Shown here one piece after another: positions 46,401-59,174 of a DNA stretch of 64,000 nt (positions are counted from its first letter, which is position 1; the number at the start of each line of letters is the position of its first letter). Location of the stretch: positions 7,191,501 to 7,255,500 of the forward strand of contig CM075186.1 in NCBI GenBank assembly GCA_037577475.1, in the 5' to 3' direction. The position numbers were made by a program, and so were the translations under genes. The notes below the pieces were generated by a model that did no database searches, was not told the DNA's origin, and was given only the letters and a program-made list of their open reading frames with translations. This DNA is from Chaunax sp. Z400. Taxonomy: Eukaryota > Chordata > Actinopteri > Lophiiformes > Chaunacidae.

Positions 46401-48407
46401 GCTGACAGGTGTTACATGACTACCAAAGAGTTTGCATAAGTATACACATGGTTCATATAGATCAAATATGATCGCTTACTGATCAGATATCATAATGAAT
46501 TAATTAGCAGATTAGTAAAATCATGCAAAAACCACATATTTGCTTCCGTGGTTCGTTTGCATTCACACCTAAAAAAAAAAGGCCTAGAATTTGAGAAGAG
46601 GACAGTTGAGACTACTTTTCTTGCCGATTTCGGCTCGTATGTTTTTTCCCTCATCTGAATGCAAATGCATCAGAATACACCCTCAGATTTGACCAAACTC
46701 ACCAAATCACTTTGACACCATTTTCTATTTTAGCAGGCAGTAAACAGTGCATTGCCTGTACAAATCAAGAATCATTAAATTTGTTCGATCTTGTATCAGA
46801 CTTACTGATGATTGTGGTTTCAGTGCTGTAAACCTCAAATCAATGTTGATTTCATTAAACTATTTCAGAGGAAATATTTCAGTGTTGGTGTTTCTGACTG
46901 TGTGGTTAGATTTGAGATCTTCTCTGATGAGTTGCATCTGTAATGATCCAGACCTTCTTTGCTCTTTATTGGCCTGTTATCAGGCTTCCAATGTTCCAAT
47001 TCACATTATCGTTGATCAAGGAAATGATCCACTGCTGAAGTCTCTCTCACACTCTATCACCCCAGGCAATCAATTTCATAAAAAATGTTATTTGCAATTT
47101 TCCTGATAACTCATGTATTCATTCTGCAATCAATTATCTCCACGTCAGCTTTTCCAGTTTTTCCATCTAACCCTCAGTCATGACTGGGAATTAAACTCAG
47201 CAAAAACTTTTTAAATGGAGTTTCTCAACCAAAGTTGTTTTTTTTCTTTGTTAAAATGAAGAAAGTTTTGCCTAAAGTGTCTCTAGGGGTGTTTTTTTAG
47301 GCATACTGTAGGTATGCTAGGTGAAAACTTTTTCTAATTTTCTACATTCTCCTATGAGAAACTGGTAAGAGGTTGCTGTTTTGTCTTTAAGGTTTTAGCT
47401 GTTTTAAAATTCCTCAGGGGAGAGTTGTAAGTCAAGAATCTGGCTTCTGGAGTTCACAGCGCAGCGATGGAAGAAATCTCTTCAAGGAAGAGAAAGAAGA
47501 GACGACATTTGTTGGGCTGGCTTTTCACACTGCCTTCCAGTGTAGATAGAAATGCTTTGATTTTACACAGGTCAAACCGCACAACCAGCTTTATGGAGTA
47601 GACTTCGACCAGAAGGACAAATCAGAGGGTGTTACAAAACTATAATGTTGAGTTTCCACTGGGAGACACACACCCAAAATTCACTAAAATGCATTAAATC
47701 AGGAAATTCTGGAAAGACAAGAAGCTGAATCTGACTGTATAAATCTGTACTGCTTCTGGAAGACTTCAGTAGATGTTGAATCCATGTGGGAGATACAACA
47801 CAGCCTAATGCAATGGACATTTGGGGTCGGATTCCTATTTCCTAACTGAAGGCATCAGCAGCAGCATGATCCTGAGGTCAGTGGGAACAGTGTCTGTTAG
47901 AACCAACTAATGAACCCTCCCCCCCCAGGCAGCAACAGGGCCAAATAGAACAATATGTTGTTCTCCATCTGGAAGACAGCTTCATATTTGTAGCTTATTG
48001 GTGATATTCTTCACAGAACGGGACGGTTGATTAGAAACATAAAGAAAGGAACAGAACCTCAGGCCTGCTGCTGTGGTGTGACTCTGCAAGAGAAACTCAT
48101 TAGTGTTGAGTAATGAGCCTCCTGCTAATACAGCTGCAAAATTATTCTCTCTATCACGGGCTCTGTGAGTGTTCAACATTTTTCAATTTAATTAAACAGT
48201 CAGTAATCTGGTTGTAAAAGATTTGAGGGTTCCATCTATAATGTAACATGAATATGACACTGGTGACGGCTTACAGAAGAATTTGATGGGAGGGAAGTCG
48301 TCATTTCTGCCCTGTGAATAATGATGCTAATTGATCCAGATTTATCATTAGAACGATATCAGTAATTGATATGATTGATATGAAATTCTCTCTGGATGCT
48401 CGTGCTT
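40438..48407. other. Gene-poor unique sequence
   Basis: About 8 kb of AT-rich DNA has no open frame longer than about 140 codons and none resembling a family I recognise. Long homopolymers (poly-T at 44,239-44,255) and a few segments that may be old transposon debris are present (about 43,790-44,030, with TGAAGTAAAATTATTTTTGC and TTTTTGCAGT resembling a teleost DNA-element tail). No convincing splice-linked exons were found. Confidence 0.5.
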
Positions 48408-48763
48408 GGGGCAGTGCAATGGTTAACACTGTTGCCTCACAGCAAGAACGTTTTGTGTTCTAACCCATGTTGTGGCTTCCTTGCTGAGTTTGCATGTTCT
48501 TTGCATGTCTGCATGGGTTCCCTCCAAGTGTCTTCCTCCCACAGTGCAAAGACATGCAGGTTAGATTGACTGGTGACTCAAACTGACCATAGGTGTGAAC
48601 GTGTGTGAATGGTTGATTGATTCTATGTGTGTCAGCCCTGTGCTGACCTTGCGACTTGTCCAGGGATTACCCCACCGCTCGCCCTATGTCATTTAGGATA
48701 TGGGCTCCAGTGCCCATGTGACCCTAGAAAGGATAGGCAGTCATAATAAATGGATGGATGAAT
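48408..48763 (+). repeat. Teleost dispersed retroposon-like repeat, near full length
   Basis: This well-preserved ~355-bp copy has ordered landmarks: GGGGCAGTGCAATGGTTAAC, CTGTTGCCTCACAGCAAGAA, GAGTTTGCATGTTCT, CTTCCTCCCACAGTGCAAAG, ACATGCAGGTTAGATTGACT, GTGTCAGCCCTGTGCTGACC, GGGCTCCAGTGCCC. It ends in a short ATGGATGGATG-type tail, typical of non-LTR 3' ends. The repeat is ubiquitous in percomorph fish and supports the teleost assignment. It has no coding capacity. Confidence 0.75.
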
Positions 48764-49479
48764 AGTTGTGCTCACCATTGGATTATTCCTAATGATTTTG
48801 GTAACATCCTGACTTGTCTTTTAGTGCCAGTGTCATTTAGATTTTTAGCCCCACCTCTGATGAGGCTCTAAGACGTTGTCAATATGATCATTGATACAGA
48901 CTGCACACAACACAAGCCATGGTGCAAATGACTGTGACATGGCTTATCTCTAATCAAGTACACCAACTTAAAACGTGCTCCCTTGGAATATACTGTAAGT
49001 TTATATCACCAATGTATGCTGTGTGGTTTTCTGAATCTCCATGAGATTACCTGTTTAAAGATGTCAGCTGATGAACAGGCCAGGATGGATTAGGGACTAA
49101 AGGTAACACATGCATGCATGGCATCTTAGATCAGACTCCCCCGGAGTGGGTTTCTGGTGCTGGAAACATCAGCACCTTCTTTTGACACCTGAATAAAGTG
49201 CTGCAGAAATGTCTCCCAAACTTTTACTATTTATTTACTATTGAACACAGCTTAAGTAATAAACAATGTTTTTCTTCCTAAGCATAAATGTATAGCATGG
49301 CTTCTGAATCAACCTTCAAGGATTGTTGAGGCTTTACTATCATTTATTATTTATGCATTTTTCACCCTATTTTTTTATCTATCTCTTATTTCATTTTTTC
49401 GCCTCATTGTTTCGTACAATTGCTTTTATTACTTTTTTTGTTGTTGTCCATAACTCAACACTGTTCAGTGTTTTATTAT
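48764..49479. other. Unique sequence upstream of a candidate promoter
   Basis: No gene, and no repeat that I recognise, is present between the dispersed repeat and the CpG-containing segment. The last 200 bp is strongly T-rich. Confidence 0.45.
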
Positions 49480-49556
49480 TGTGCTGCACGCATGCGCGTT
49501 ACGTAACCTGTCAATTCGAAACCAAGCGAGGGAAAACAGACCGAAGTCCTGCAGCG
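49480..49556 (+). promoter_or_regulatory. Candidate promoter and noncoding first exon
   Basis: A local rise in CpG stands out in an otherwise CpG-poor region. CACGCATGCGCGTTACGTAA at about 49,487-49,506 contains an NRF1-like palindrome (GCATGCGC) followed by TTACGTAA, a CREB/ATF- or bZIP-like core. About 50 bp later GCAGCG is followed by GTAAGTTTTC, a strong splice donor at 49,557. The exon would be noncoding and could splice to the acceptor at 59,160 just before the POT1-like start codon, which would imply a 9.6-kb first intron. Assignment to that gene is inference; the promoter could serve another transcript. Confidence 0.4.
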
Positions 49557-52500
49557 GTAAGTTTTCCTCTTTAACTTCCAGTGTGTAACTTCCGACTGTT
49601 GACCAATATGTATTTTACCACGATGCTCTTTGTATCAACTTTACTCAAAATGTTGTTTATTACTTGGAGAAGCTTGTTTATCAACAGTTTGACGCCACTT
49701 CTCCATAGTGTGTGAGGTGAAAACATGGCGAGGCTCGTCTTAATGATTCATATACTTTGGGTTGCATTACATATTGGTACAAGCATATAGCAAGTAGAGC
49801 AGGGGTTGGGACATTTTAGAAATCCATACTTTGCTCTAGAAAATTCGGCTCGCACAAAACAACGTTGTATGTAGGTATTTTCCTCTCTCACCTCCTCAAA
49901 CATGCGAATTTTCACCGCTTGTTGTCGGAGGGAAAAGTTAAAATATTATATGAATAACATACATATTAGGTGTTGTATGTTTGCCGAATGAATCATTAGG
50001 GTCTATTAATTCATACAAACTGGTACAGTGTCGTATTATTTGTGTATTTTTGCAAAGAATCAATACAACTTAAAACTGAACGATTTTGCAATGGAGTTCA
50101 TTTAACGCTAGATAAAACGAAAGAACAGCAAACATCTCGCTCCATTGGCGGTTTCTTTGTTTACCAACTTATTCAAACACTGCAGAATAAGTTTGAAGTG
50201 TATGCTTTTCCCAAGCGTTTCTGCATCATGATTTTGTTCTTGCTAACGTTTCAGTGGAGGCTATGCTACACACCATGGAAGTGTTTGCTAAATGTGGCTA
50301 TTAGGCTAACTAGCGCGGCTAAAAGCTGCTATAGCTGAGCTTCAGATTGACCTGTCTGACATACTTAAAATGTATCTGCACATTTGTATGCCGGTACATG
50401 ATCAAAATCAATATTGGTGAAGTTGTGATTCATTCATTTATGGCATTGAATGCTGTGGTAACATCAGTGTGGTACATCAGCTTTTCAGGCTGAGCACAAG
50501 GCAAAAATACAATTTGACTGATGCATTTACCTATTTAAGTATTAAATTTGCAGAAGGAATTTAATCAGAATTGAAAAGATTAGATCCCATGTGATTTTTC
50601 CTGCTCACACTGTCCTGGGAAAAAACAAAAACAAACAAACACACACACATCAACCACTTTGGCCTCGTTCACATTACAAATCTCATTGTACAATTCCAAT
50701 TTTTGACCTTTCACATTCATAATCCCTACTGACTCCTATCTAGCTTTAATTTGAATGCCTCTGTCCTGAATTAGCAGGCATGTGCACACTGGTACGTTTT
50801 TGCACGTGTCATCTGAGCCACCAACAATATAAAGCATTTGCGAGACAGCTCATGATATTCAAATGGTTAAATTACCTCTGTCAGGATAGTATGTTTTTCA
50901 CCTGTGCAGATAAATTGGCCCATCCAGGAATTTTTCCATAACTGTCTTTATCATTGTGAGATGATGGAGATGTGGGGCATTCACTTGTAGGTAAATGAGG
51001 TTTGTGTCATAGCAAATACTCGGCATTGGCTGGATGAACAGTGTGTGATTTTGACACTACAACATATGAGCCAGTGTTTCAACACGACAGTCGCTCTCTG
51101 TCTGACATGTTTGTTTTTTCTTCCACCTCTCTCTGCTGAGGTTTGCCAGCATGGATTAATTCATGTCCTCTGCTGTCTCACTTGTATTCTGACAGTGGCA
51201 CAGTGTAAAACTGAACATTGCAGCTGTGCTTGCACTGATAAAGCCTCATGAATTTTCACTCGCTGATTTTTTTTGTTTTTTCAGCGAACTTCACTGTCAG
51301 GTATTAAGTAAATAACGTGTAATACAGCAATACGTTTTGGGTGTCATATAAAAAATGTTCCCAAAGGCTATTGCCTCCATTAAACAGAAATTTCCCCTTA
51401 AATTAAAAACCTAACTTTAAGAAAACAGGCCTTCATTTTACACATGCCAGTATCTCTTTCTCTGTCAACCCTGATTCCAAAAGAAGTTGAGACGATGTGT
51501 TAAACAGAAATAAAAACATAATGCAATAATTTGCAAATAAACTGTCTTGAATGAGAAGCATTTCACTTAAGTGTTTCTGAGCCCATGTAGTAATATCCTT
51601 AATTAATCATGTGTTTCACAAAGTGGGGAACCTTGCTCCACTTGAACCTTCTTACTTGTTTGTGAATGACTGAGAATTTTGAGTATGCTCCTTTCATACC
51701 CAATAAGCTGATTAAGCAATAACAAGGCTTAGGAAATGATCCCCTTCTGGTTTGCTTCTGTTTTACACAGCATCCACTCGATTGTATTTCATAAGATGTT
51801 AGTTAGAAACTCCTGTTTTCAGATCTGCAGCAGTTTTGATTTGCTACTAAAGGTACACAAAACTCAAATTCGACTCAATACATAGGGTTGAACAGTTGGA
51901 AGGCTGCTACATGTGAGGCATGTGCATTTCACTGAGTATGTAAGTAAAAAAGAAATGGATTTTATTGCAAGGCCCGAAGAAAAAGCATGCAGAACAAAAT
52001 GAGACAGTTAGCTCTTTAGTTCAGGAGGAGATGGGCTCATTGTGTTGTTGGTATTTAGTTAAGCTTAGCAACGGATGAATTTTTTTTTTCTTTACCTGCA
52101 CAAATATGTTAAAGCTGTTTAGCTGGAATGTAATCTGACAAATAGCATGAAATAATTCTTTATTACCTCAAGAGGAATTTGTTTTACATCACCTGCGCAA
52201 AACCCAATAAGATGAATAATATAAACAACAACAAGCAAACAACGATATACAAAAATATACAACATTGAAACTTAACCCTGAGATATAACCACACAAAAAA
52301 TATACAAGAGTAGCGCACAAACATGTCACGGGCATGAATATATCTCAGACTGAATGGCAATTAAAATGTTCTAAACATAAAGTAACTTTAAAAAACTGGA
52401 TGTATAATTAAAAAACCTTTATAGATGTCTCAATTTAAGACTTGTATAAAAGAAATATGTTGTTTGGCACAAAGGATGTATGAGCCCTTCTCATTCTAAC

Positions 52501-53861
52501 AGCGGGGATTTAGGAGCAGCGGCCAGAATGAAGCAATTTGTATTCAGAGTATGGAAAATGAGCTGGGTCATTTATAATTTTGATAGACTCACAACTTGCC
52601 ACTCATATAGAGACCAAAGGCTTTCAGACTTGACTCCAGCTGTGCTGCTGCTATTTACAATTTTGTTTGATTTTGAATTTGAACTAAGAGGCAAGAGACA
52701 TGCCAACAATGTGAGGAGAAATTAAGCACCCTTTGGATAAAAGTTGTATAAAAACACATCACCTCACAGTTTGACTGACATTAAAAGACTGAAGCTTATG
52801 CAAAAAACAATTGAGGAAGTTAAACACAATTAATAGACATGCAAACAAAACAAAAGCTGCAGCATTTGAATTTTGATTTAGAAATAGCAAGTCGACATTA
52901 TCAGTCTCCATTAAACTGATGCCTTTCACTGTGGGGCCTGCAGTCAGCAACTCTTCAGTGTTTCAGTTTTGAAAAGTTCATCCAAATCTGCATAAAAATA
53001 TACGTCATTATTAAGGTCATATTTTTTGACTGGCTTCATTTTAACCCGAGGAGAAGTTTTCAAAAGCCAGCTTTTTAAAAATGCCCCAAAATCTAAGCAA
53101 CAGCAGTGACATAACGCACACAAAGCTGTAGCCTCCTTTACCTGCTGAGTCAGATTATCACAGCATGTTAGTTCATGATTTTAAGGGTTAGGCAATGACT
53201 GCCTCCCCCCAAATGTCAGTATGCAACGGTGAAAAAACACTTGTTGACTCACTTTGCGCCGGTTGAATCATTACACTTTTCTTTTACCTGCGTAATGGTA
53301 ATGGAGAAAAATAAGTGTCAAAGTTATCTAATGGAAGATGACTCTTTTCTGGTGGCTGTTCAGATTTAGTGTCACATGTTTGCAGTCTCTAAGCTACTTG
53401 TGAAACAGATGCTTAAGAAATTCAATCAGATGACCACAAAAATGTAGATATTTTGAATAAAACCACATCAAGAAAATACAAAAGATTGACACCCAGGTAA
53501 CTGGATACATAGAGAAAAAGGAAAGAGCACAGGGGCTGTATCACACAGCAAAAGTGTAATATTTGAGATTTATTGTTCAGACATCATATGAGTACATTTA
53601 TTAGAAATGAGAGGATTTCTTGAGGATACAGCAGGTGACACTGAACATCTACCATGTCATAAATGTAAGGAAGCAAAGAAATTCGTCTTCAAACAACAAA
53701 CTCAAATCAGTTTAAAAATAACCAACTGGAGACACACTTTATACGCTTTGCAAAGATGTTAAGATAGTTTAGAGTCAGACACTGACGAGGCATGCATATA
53801 TTTTTTAATTCAGTAGACAGGATTATATCAGTTTTTTGATGTTTCATACATGAAACAATTA
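49557..53861. other. Probable first-intron or intergenic sequence
   Basis: AT-rich DNA with no recognised exon. It includes a CA-rich stretch near 50,630-50,650 and the degenerate dispersed repeat at about 51,467-51,740. Confidence 0.45.
51467..51740 (+). repeat. Degenerate teleost DNA-element-like repeat
   Basis: CCAAAAGAAGTTGAGACG, GTTAAACAGAAATAAAAACA, AATGCAATAATTTGCAAATA, then GAGCCCATGTAGTAATATCC and CATACCCAATAAG. These form the ordered landmarks of a common fish repeat in which 'AAAAAGTTGGGAC...' marks the end. The copy is diverged and truncated. Confidence 0.5.
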
Positions 53862-54441
53862 ATTACCTCTGCCAATGAGATTATATTTTCACCATGTCTG
53901 TTCAAAATATGGAGGCTTTGGGTAATTGCACACTGCAAACTTTATTATGTGGAGCTTTTGAAAATCGTGGGTGAAAATGGAGCATTCTGCAGCTACCATA
54001 GGGGGAAATTATTGTTTCTTCTTGTATTATCCTTGTGCTCGATCGATGCTTTTAGTACCATCTTTATAAGCTTTGTGAGAGCAGAAAAACGTTACCATCT
54101 TCTGCTCTGGACAGTCCTTGGCTTTCTTCTGCTTTGTGTTGCTGGTGGAAGGTCACAAGAATGAGAGAATCTCTAAAATCTAAATTTAGAATTTCTAAAT
54201 CAGCTGATCCTGTGTATATGAGCTTTATGAAATCTTGTGCCATGTGAAATCAAAAATTCCCAATGTCACAAGTGGAAAAAAAATTCCTGGATCCGCACCT
54301 TGATCTGGATCCATCTCTTCCATGTTTCCAAGGGCCACCTACAAAATTCCATTGAAATCCGTTCAGAACATTTTGAGATATTCTGCTAAATAACAGCCAG
54401 ACAAACAAGGATGAAAACATAATCTCCTTGGCGGAGGTAAT
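53862..54441. mobile_element. ~580-bp element with inverted ends (nonautonomous DNA transposon-like)
   Basis: The left end, ATTACCTCTGCCAATGAGAT followed by TATATTTTCACC, is the near reverse complement (about 85 percent over roughly 30 bp) of the right end, GGATGAAAACATAATCTCC followed by TTGGCGGAGGTAAT. Internal words such as GGATCCGCACC, GATCTGGATCC and AATCCGTTCAGAACATTTTG belong to a dispersed teleost repeat. No transposase frame is present. A further partial end copy lies at about 54,598-54,690. Confidence 0.55.
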
Positions 54442-54525
54442 AAACACGCCCACACCTCTGCACAACCCTTCAGGAAGGTGCCACATTGCTGGATTTTGTG
54501 TGAATTCAGACAAAGGGCACAACAA

Positions 54526-54548
54526 GCACACACACACACACACACACC
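54526..54548. repeat. (CA)n microsatellite
   Basis: About ten CA dinucleotides in a row. On the reverse strand it yields a spurious Cys-Val open frame. Confidence 0.9.
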
Positions 54549-54597
54549 TGCACCTCTTTATACATTCATGATATCGACAGTGCAGAGGAGAAAGTGG

Positions 54598-54690
54598 AAA
54601 TCAGTTCATTAGTTTTTGCATAATCCTGCTAACGGACAAATAAATAAACAGATGAAAACAGCCTCCTTGGCGGAGATGATAAGAACAACA
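54598..54690 (-). repeat. Partial copy of the same inverted-end repeat family
   Basis: AATCAGTTCATTAGTTTTTG, CATAATCCTGCTAACGGAC and ATGAAAACAGCCTCCTTGGC followed by GGAG repeat the right-end sequence of the element ending at 54,441. This suggests nested or tandem insertions. Confidence 0.5.
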
Positions 54691-57600
54691 TACAGACACA
54701 CAGACTCGCAGATACTGACGCACACTTCTACTGGGTCCTAATTGATGTTTTAGCAACGCACAACCACATTTTGACATAATTGTAAGTATATATCGGCACA
54801 CACAGCGTTTGGGCTTTATTCGCCTTGGTTGAGATATAACACTCTCCGAGTACCCTTTTATTTGTAAAATCAATTAATTCATTGATAATAAAAAATATCA
54901 GTTGCACTTGTGTACAGCAGTGAGGTTAACATTATTGAACCTGTATCGGCTTCATATCAGCTGCATGGTGAATTCATCTCTCGCTGCCCCCTGGGAGGAT
55001 TTCTCTGATTTCCTGCTGCAGAGGAAAGTCCTCCAGTCTGCATGAAAATAAACCTTTTTTAGATCTGTTTCCAGCCCAGTGTGAGGAGATAAGACATGAT
55101 TTGTGGGGGTGCATATTGCAGAGATAAAAACACGCTCCACTCCAGAGACGGTGTGTATCAGTGTACTTCCTTCAGGACTTCTGGAGAAAAAAAAATACTG
55201 AGCATTTTAGACATCTAATGATAATGAATCAGATGACATAATATCAAAAACGAAAAATACTGTTTTGTTTAACTTCTCGTTCTGGTCTACATTCAGTATA
55301 ACTTCATCAAGTCGGAAATCAAGTAACATCTGATAATAAAAAAAAAAAAATGTTTTGAACGTGAACTGTAATGTTAAGGATAAGTACTCCTATTGGTATC
55401 TGTGCAACCTATTTGAGATACAGTTTAAAGAGCATGTGTTTGTGTCCGGAGTCCATCCATCTGTTAGTCTTTTATTTCCACTCACATCCACAGAGAGCCT
55501 GTGACTCAGTGCTCAAGTGGGGTTTTAAATGCTTTTAATAAATGGGGTTCTTTGAGCACTGCAGAATTGTTCTCCCTTGCCACCTTCCCCTCTATTCTGC
55601 ACTTGCAAGCTGCTTCCGACCTGATAAAAGGAAAAAAAAAAGAAGAAAAAACTGAAATCACCTGCTGAGGTGTGTCAGTTTATTTTTTATTTATTCAATA
55701 TGTGAAACTGCTGGAGCATAAGCCTGTGGTAGCTGGAGGGTTTATATGGTAGAAAATGAACCTCCAGCTTGCAGCCAACACTGTGTGTGTGCATGTGTGT
55801 GTTTGTGTGTTGGGAGTTCACTTCGGTCCATAATTAATGAGTGCACCTTGGAAAATTGAAGATTGCAAATTAGCTATTTATATTGCGGTTAAGAATTTTC
55901 TTTCTTTGTTAGTGGGTGTTTGGATGTTGAGTCATGCACATAAATACTGTATTTTCATCATGTTTTTCACGTGGTTTCCCATCATTTGAGGTTTTACTGG
56001 TGCCCTTTTAATGACATCATAATGCTTTAATGGCTCATGATAACTGGATGATTATGTCAATGAGCCCAACCCCTAACATTCACATAACAGTGGTGGGAGG
56101 AAACATGGATTCCTTTGCCAATTTAATGGAAATTAAGTTAAAATTTGTGCTTCACTTGGATGGAGACTTCACTCCTAACACACCAGCAACCACAATGCTG
56201 GCAGATGAGAAGAACGAAGAAATGAATTGAAGATAAAACGGCAGGTACTACTATTTTTGGACATGATGTTGACTTGCCATCATTGTGAAAGAGACGTTGC
56301 ATGCAGCTGTTCGACCTCAGCAGCATCCTGTATGTGTGTTTGTTTGTAGGTTTCTCCAGAGAGCTCACTAAAGGGATGAAGAACTTTATACATGTGACTG
56401 TTGTGCGCTCAGACAGTGAGTGAGTGAGTGTGAGTTCAGTCAGTTCAGTCAGCATGCAGCCCTATAACAGACAGCAGTTTAGACATACTGGTATTGATGC
56501 AAGGGCCATATTGACATGCAGGTTAAACATGCAATTACTGTTTTTTGGACACTAGTGGACATACAATGTAATGAGCTTTTAACTTGATATGGTGAAATTG
56601 TTAGCAAACAGTTGCTCATTTACATCCAGCAATTGTAGAGCAACATCATCATTCAGTCGGACCCATGTTTGCGTTCACCTGTCCCATATTCACTGTTTTA
56701 GCTCTGTTCTTGGTTTCTACAAACTTGTGTGGAAACTATTTGGATCGTTCAATGCTAAAAGCTCCACTTTGTTCACCAGCTAACTGTGTGTGTCTGCTGT
56801 TCGGTGAGCAGCTAGTGTACAGTTGTTGTTGTTGTTTTCTCTCTGAAAACAGTGGTCTTGGACTTGAATGTTGCAGCCGGATATAGCTAAACAATGAGTT
56901 GAAACTCACTGTAAATCTGTTTATGACTCACTTTTTTTTTAAAGAGGCATAGGGTTATTTATAATTTTTTTAATTTAATATTAAACAAAAATTCTATCAA
57001 ATTTTTATTCAGAAAAATGTCAGCTGCTCCATGTATGTTGCATTAACAGGCCCAGTCTAATATGGCAGATGCATTGACATTGCATGTTGATATACTTGAT
57101 CATTCCCATCTCTTTTGTGCACAACAATATCACGGTCTCTCTCCTGCACCTTCAACATCTATTGCATAACTTTTGTTTTCTCTGGATTTTCACACAGCTT
57201 TTTTTTCCAGTTTCATGCTCAGCAACTCTCTCTCGATCTCCATTCATCCAAGTGCCCAACCCCACTGTGTTTTTTCAGTGGCACTTAAGCAGGTCACTCT
57301 GTCTTTTGAGGGGAACAGAACAGAACAGTACAGTCATGTATGGTTTGCAGTCCTAAATGCTGCACTGAACCCATGATTCAACAGTGAGCTGCTGCTTGGA
57401 GATACACCCTCTGTACGGCTCAGCCTCTCTGTTCCCCATGAACCATGTTTGTGGGATGAACTTCAGGTACCCATTAAGTTAATGAGTGTCCTGGAGCAGC
57501 TGAGCAGTGGCGCTTCGAGGATCAGGAAGGCAGACGTCTGTCCAGAGTGCTCTTGCTTGGCAGGGTTCGGCTGCTGTCCCGCTGCAGGGATCAGCAGTGT

Positions 57601-58198
57601 TTACAGCTGTCTGGTGGTCTCTGATATGTTGCTGCTCTGTGGGTGGGATTCTGATTCACTGCTCAGTCTGTGCCATCCATCTACATGAAGCTGACAAACA
57701 AACCAGCCAGAGGAGGCTAGAGTTCATCTTCCTGTATGTACAGATAAGCTCCAGCAGGACCAGGACCAGGAGTCAGGATTTTATTATAACAGTGGGTTTT
57801 TGTCAGGATGTGTTGTGGCCACGGCGTTGCCATCAGAGATGCAATGTCGAAGGAGCCACAAGTATATGTGATCTTTGAATGACAACTTCAGTGTTACTCA
57901 AGACAAAAACACAGCCCTAAGGATATGACACTATAATGCCCTACAAAGGCAAAATGCAGTATCTGCTTTAGTGTCTTTCTACTGCCCGAGATATTGGGGG
58001 TTTGAATCCATTTTTTGATGCTGGCACTTGGTGAAAGGAAAGCACAAAAGCTGTATTTCTCAGTGTGACAGATACTGCACTTTGGCTTTGTAGAGCAGTA
58101 GAAGTTTACAGTATATTACATCATGCCATATTGGTTAGGATAAGCGAATTAATCTCTTAAAAAAGCAGCAATTTTATTAGATGTAGCTACGATAATTA
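54691..58198. other. Gene-poor sequence with small simple repeats
   Basis: The stretch includes a TG-rich tract at 55,779-55,818, a GTT triplet run near 56,822-56,836 and several homopolymers. Open frames are short and not conserved-looking. A segment at about 57,430-57,700 is relatively GC-rich, but I could not connect splice sites to it. Confidence 0.45.
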
Positions 58199-59110
58199 AT
58201 AGGGTTGGGTACTATAGTGAATTTTCAAATGGCGATATATTGTGACACTTTGTGGCGTATCGCGTTACGTGTTGTGATTGATTGTAGAATTCCTGTTTTG
58301 ATCTTACATGCACAGAAAATGGAGGACATCAATGGCGTTTTACTGTGCTGGTGACATTACACCAGAACAGCAGTCCTTAGTTCAGTTTCAAACTTTTTGC
58401 TCAGAACTGTCTGAGCTGTTAGCTGAGCTGCCGCTTCAGCATCCTGATTGATGAGCCTGCAGGTGCAGTGAGTCTGTGAATGTGCAGCTCTCCAGACAGA
58501 CTGACACAGTGACCTGTAGCAGCTGTAGGTCAGATCCAGACATTGTCTGTCCAGAGCACCTCTGAACCCATGAATGAATCACTCATCGTGCTTTAATTCA
58601 AGCCTGCGGTCCCCCCGGTCTAAATCAGAGAGGTTTATTTGATTATATTTTTCCCTGGGTGGATTTTCTGCCTGACTGAGTAGCTGACTGTACAGCCGAG
58701 TGAACAGCCCGTCTGCCTCGTAGGCTGTTCCTGCTCTGCCATCCTCTGTCGACGAGGTACCACCAAGGGACTCACCAGTCAAATCTACCGGAAATCAAAC
58801 TAACAAGCTCTGACAGGAAGCAACGTGCTACCTGCTGGGACAAAGCCAACACTTTTCTGGGGTTTTGCCTGAAACGCCTCACAGACTTTAACCCTCCCTC
58901 TGTGCTATCGACATGGATTATTTTCAAAGGTTTTATTCTGGTAATGAGTCGTCTGTTGTGAAGGACAGTCAGAACAGACCTCAAACTAGGGACCTTAAAA
59001 CCACAGATCACCAACCATATCAGTGTGTATCCTGTCTTCTTAGACAGATGACAGATGAAATCCTGAAATCACTGACGTTTACTTCTGTCCAAACCAGATC
59101 AACCTAACGT
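58199..59110. mobile_element. Possible hAT-like transposon remnant
   Basis: TAGGGTTGGGTACTATAGTG followed by GGCGATATATTGTGACAC and GGCGTATCGCG resembles the terminal region of teleost hAT-type elements. The GC-rich stretch that follows (58,380-58,920) ends in an open frame starting MDYFQRFYSGNESS at 58,913 that stops at 59,107. No complete transposase or zinc-finger domain can be read, so this is a tentative call from word resemblance only. Confidence 0.3.
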
Positions 59111-59174
59111 TTTCACTGATGGCATTATTATTGACAATTTTCTTGACTCTTGTCCCTTAGGTCACTTTGACATC

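Noticed and set aside
54250..54545. Cys-Val-rich small minus-strand frames
   Set aside because: They are translations of the CA microsatellite and the adjacent repeat element.
58913..59107. 64-codon frame starting MDYFQRFYSG as the first coding exon of the POT1-like gene
   Set aside because: It ends in a stop before the acceptor at 59,160 and has no donor that would keep frame. The ATG at 59,175 fits better.
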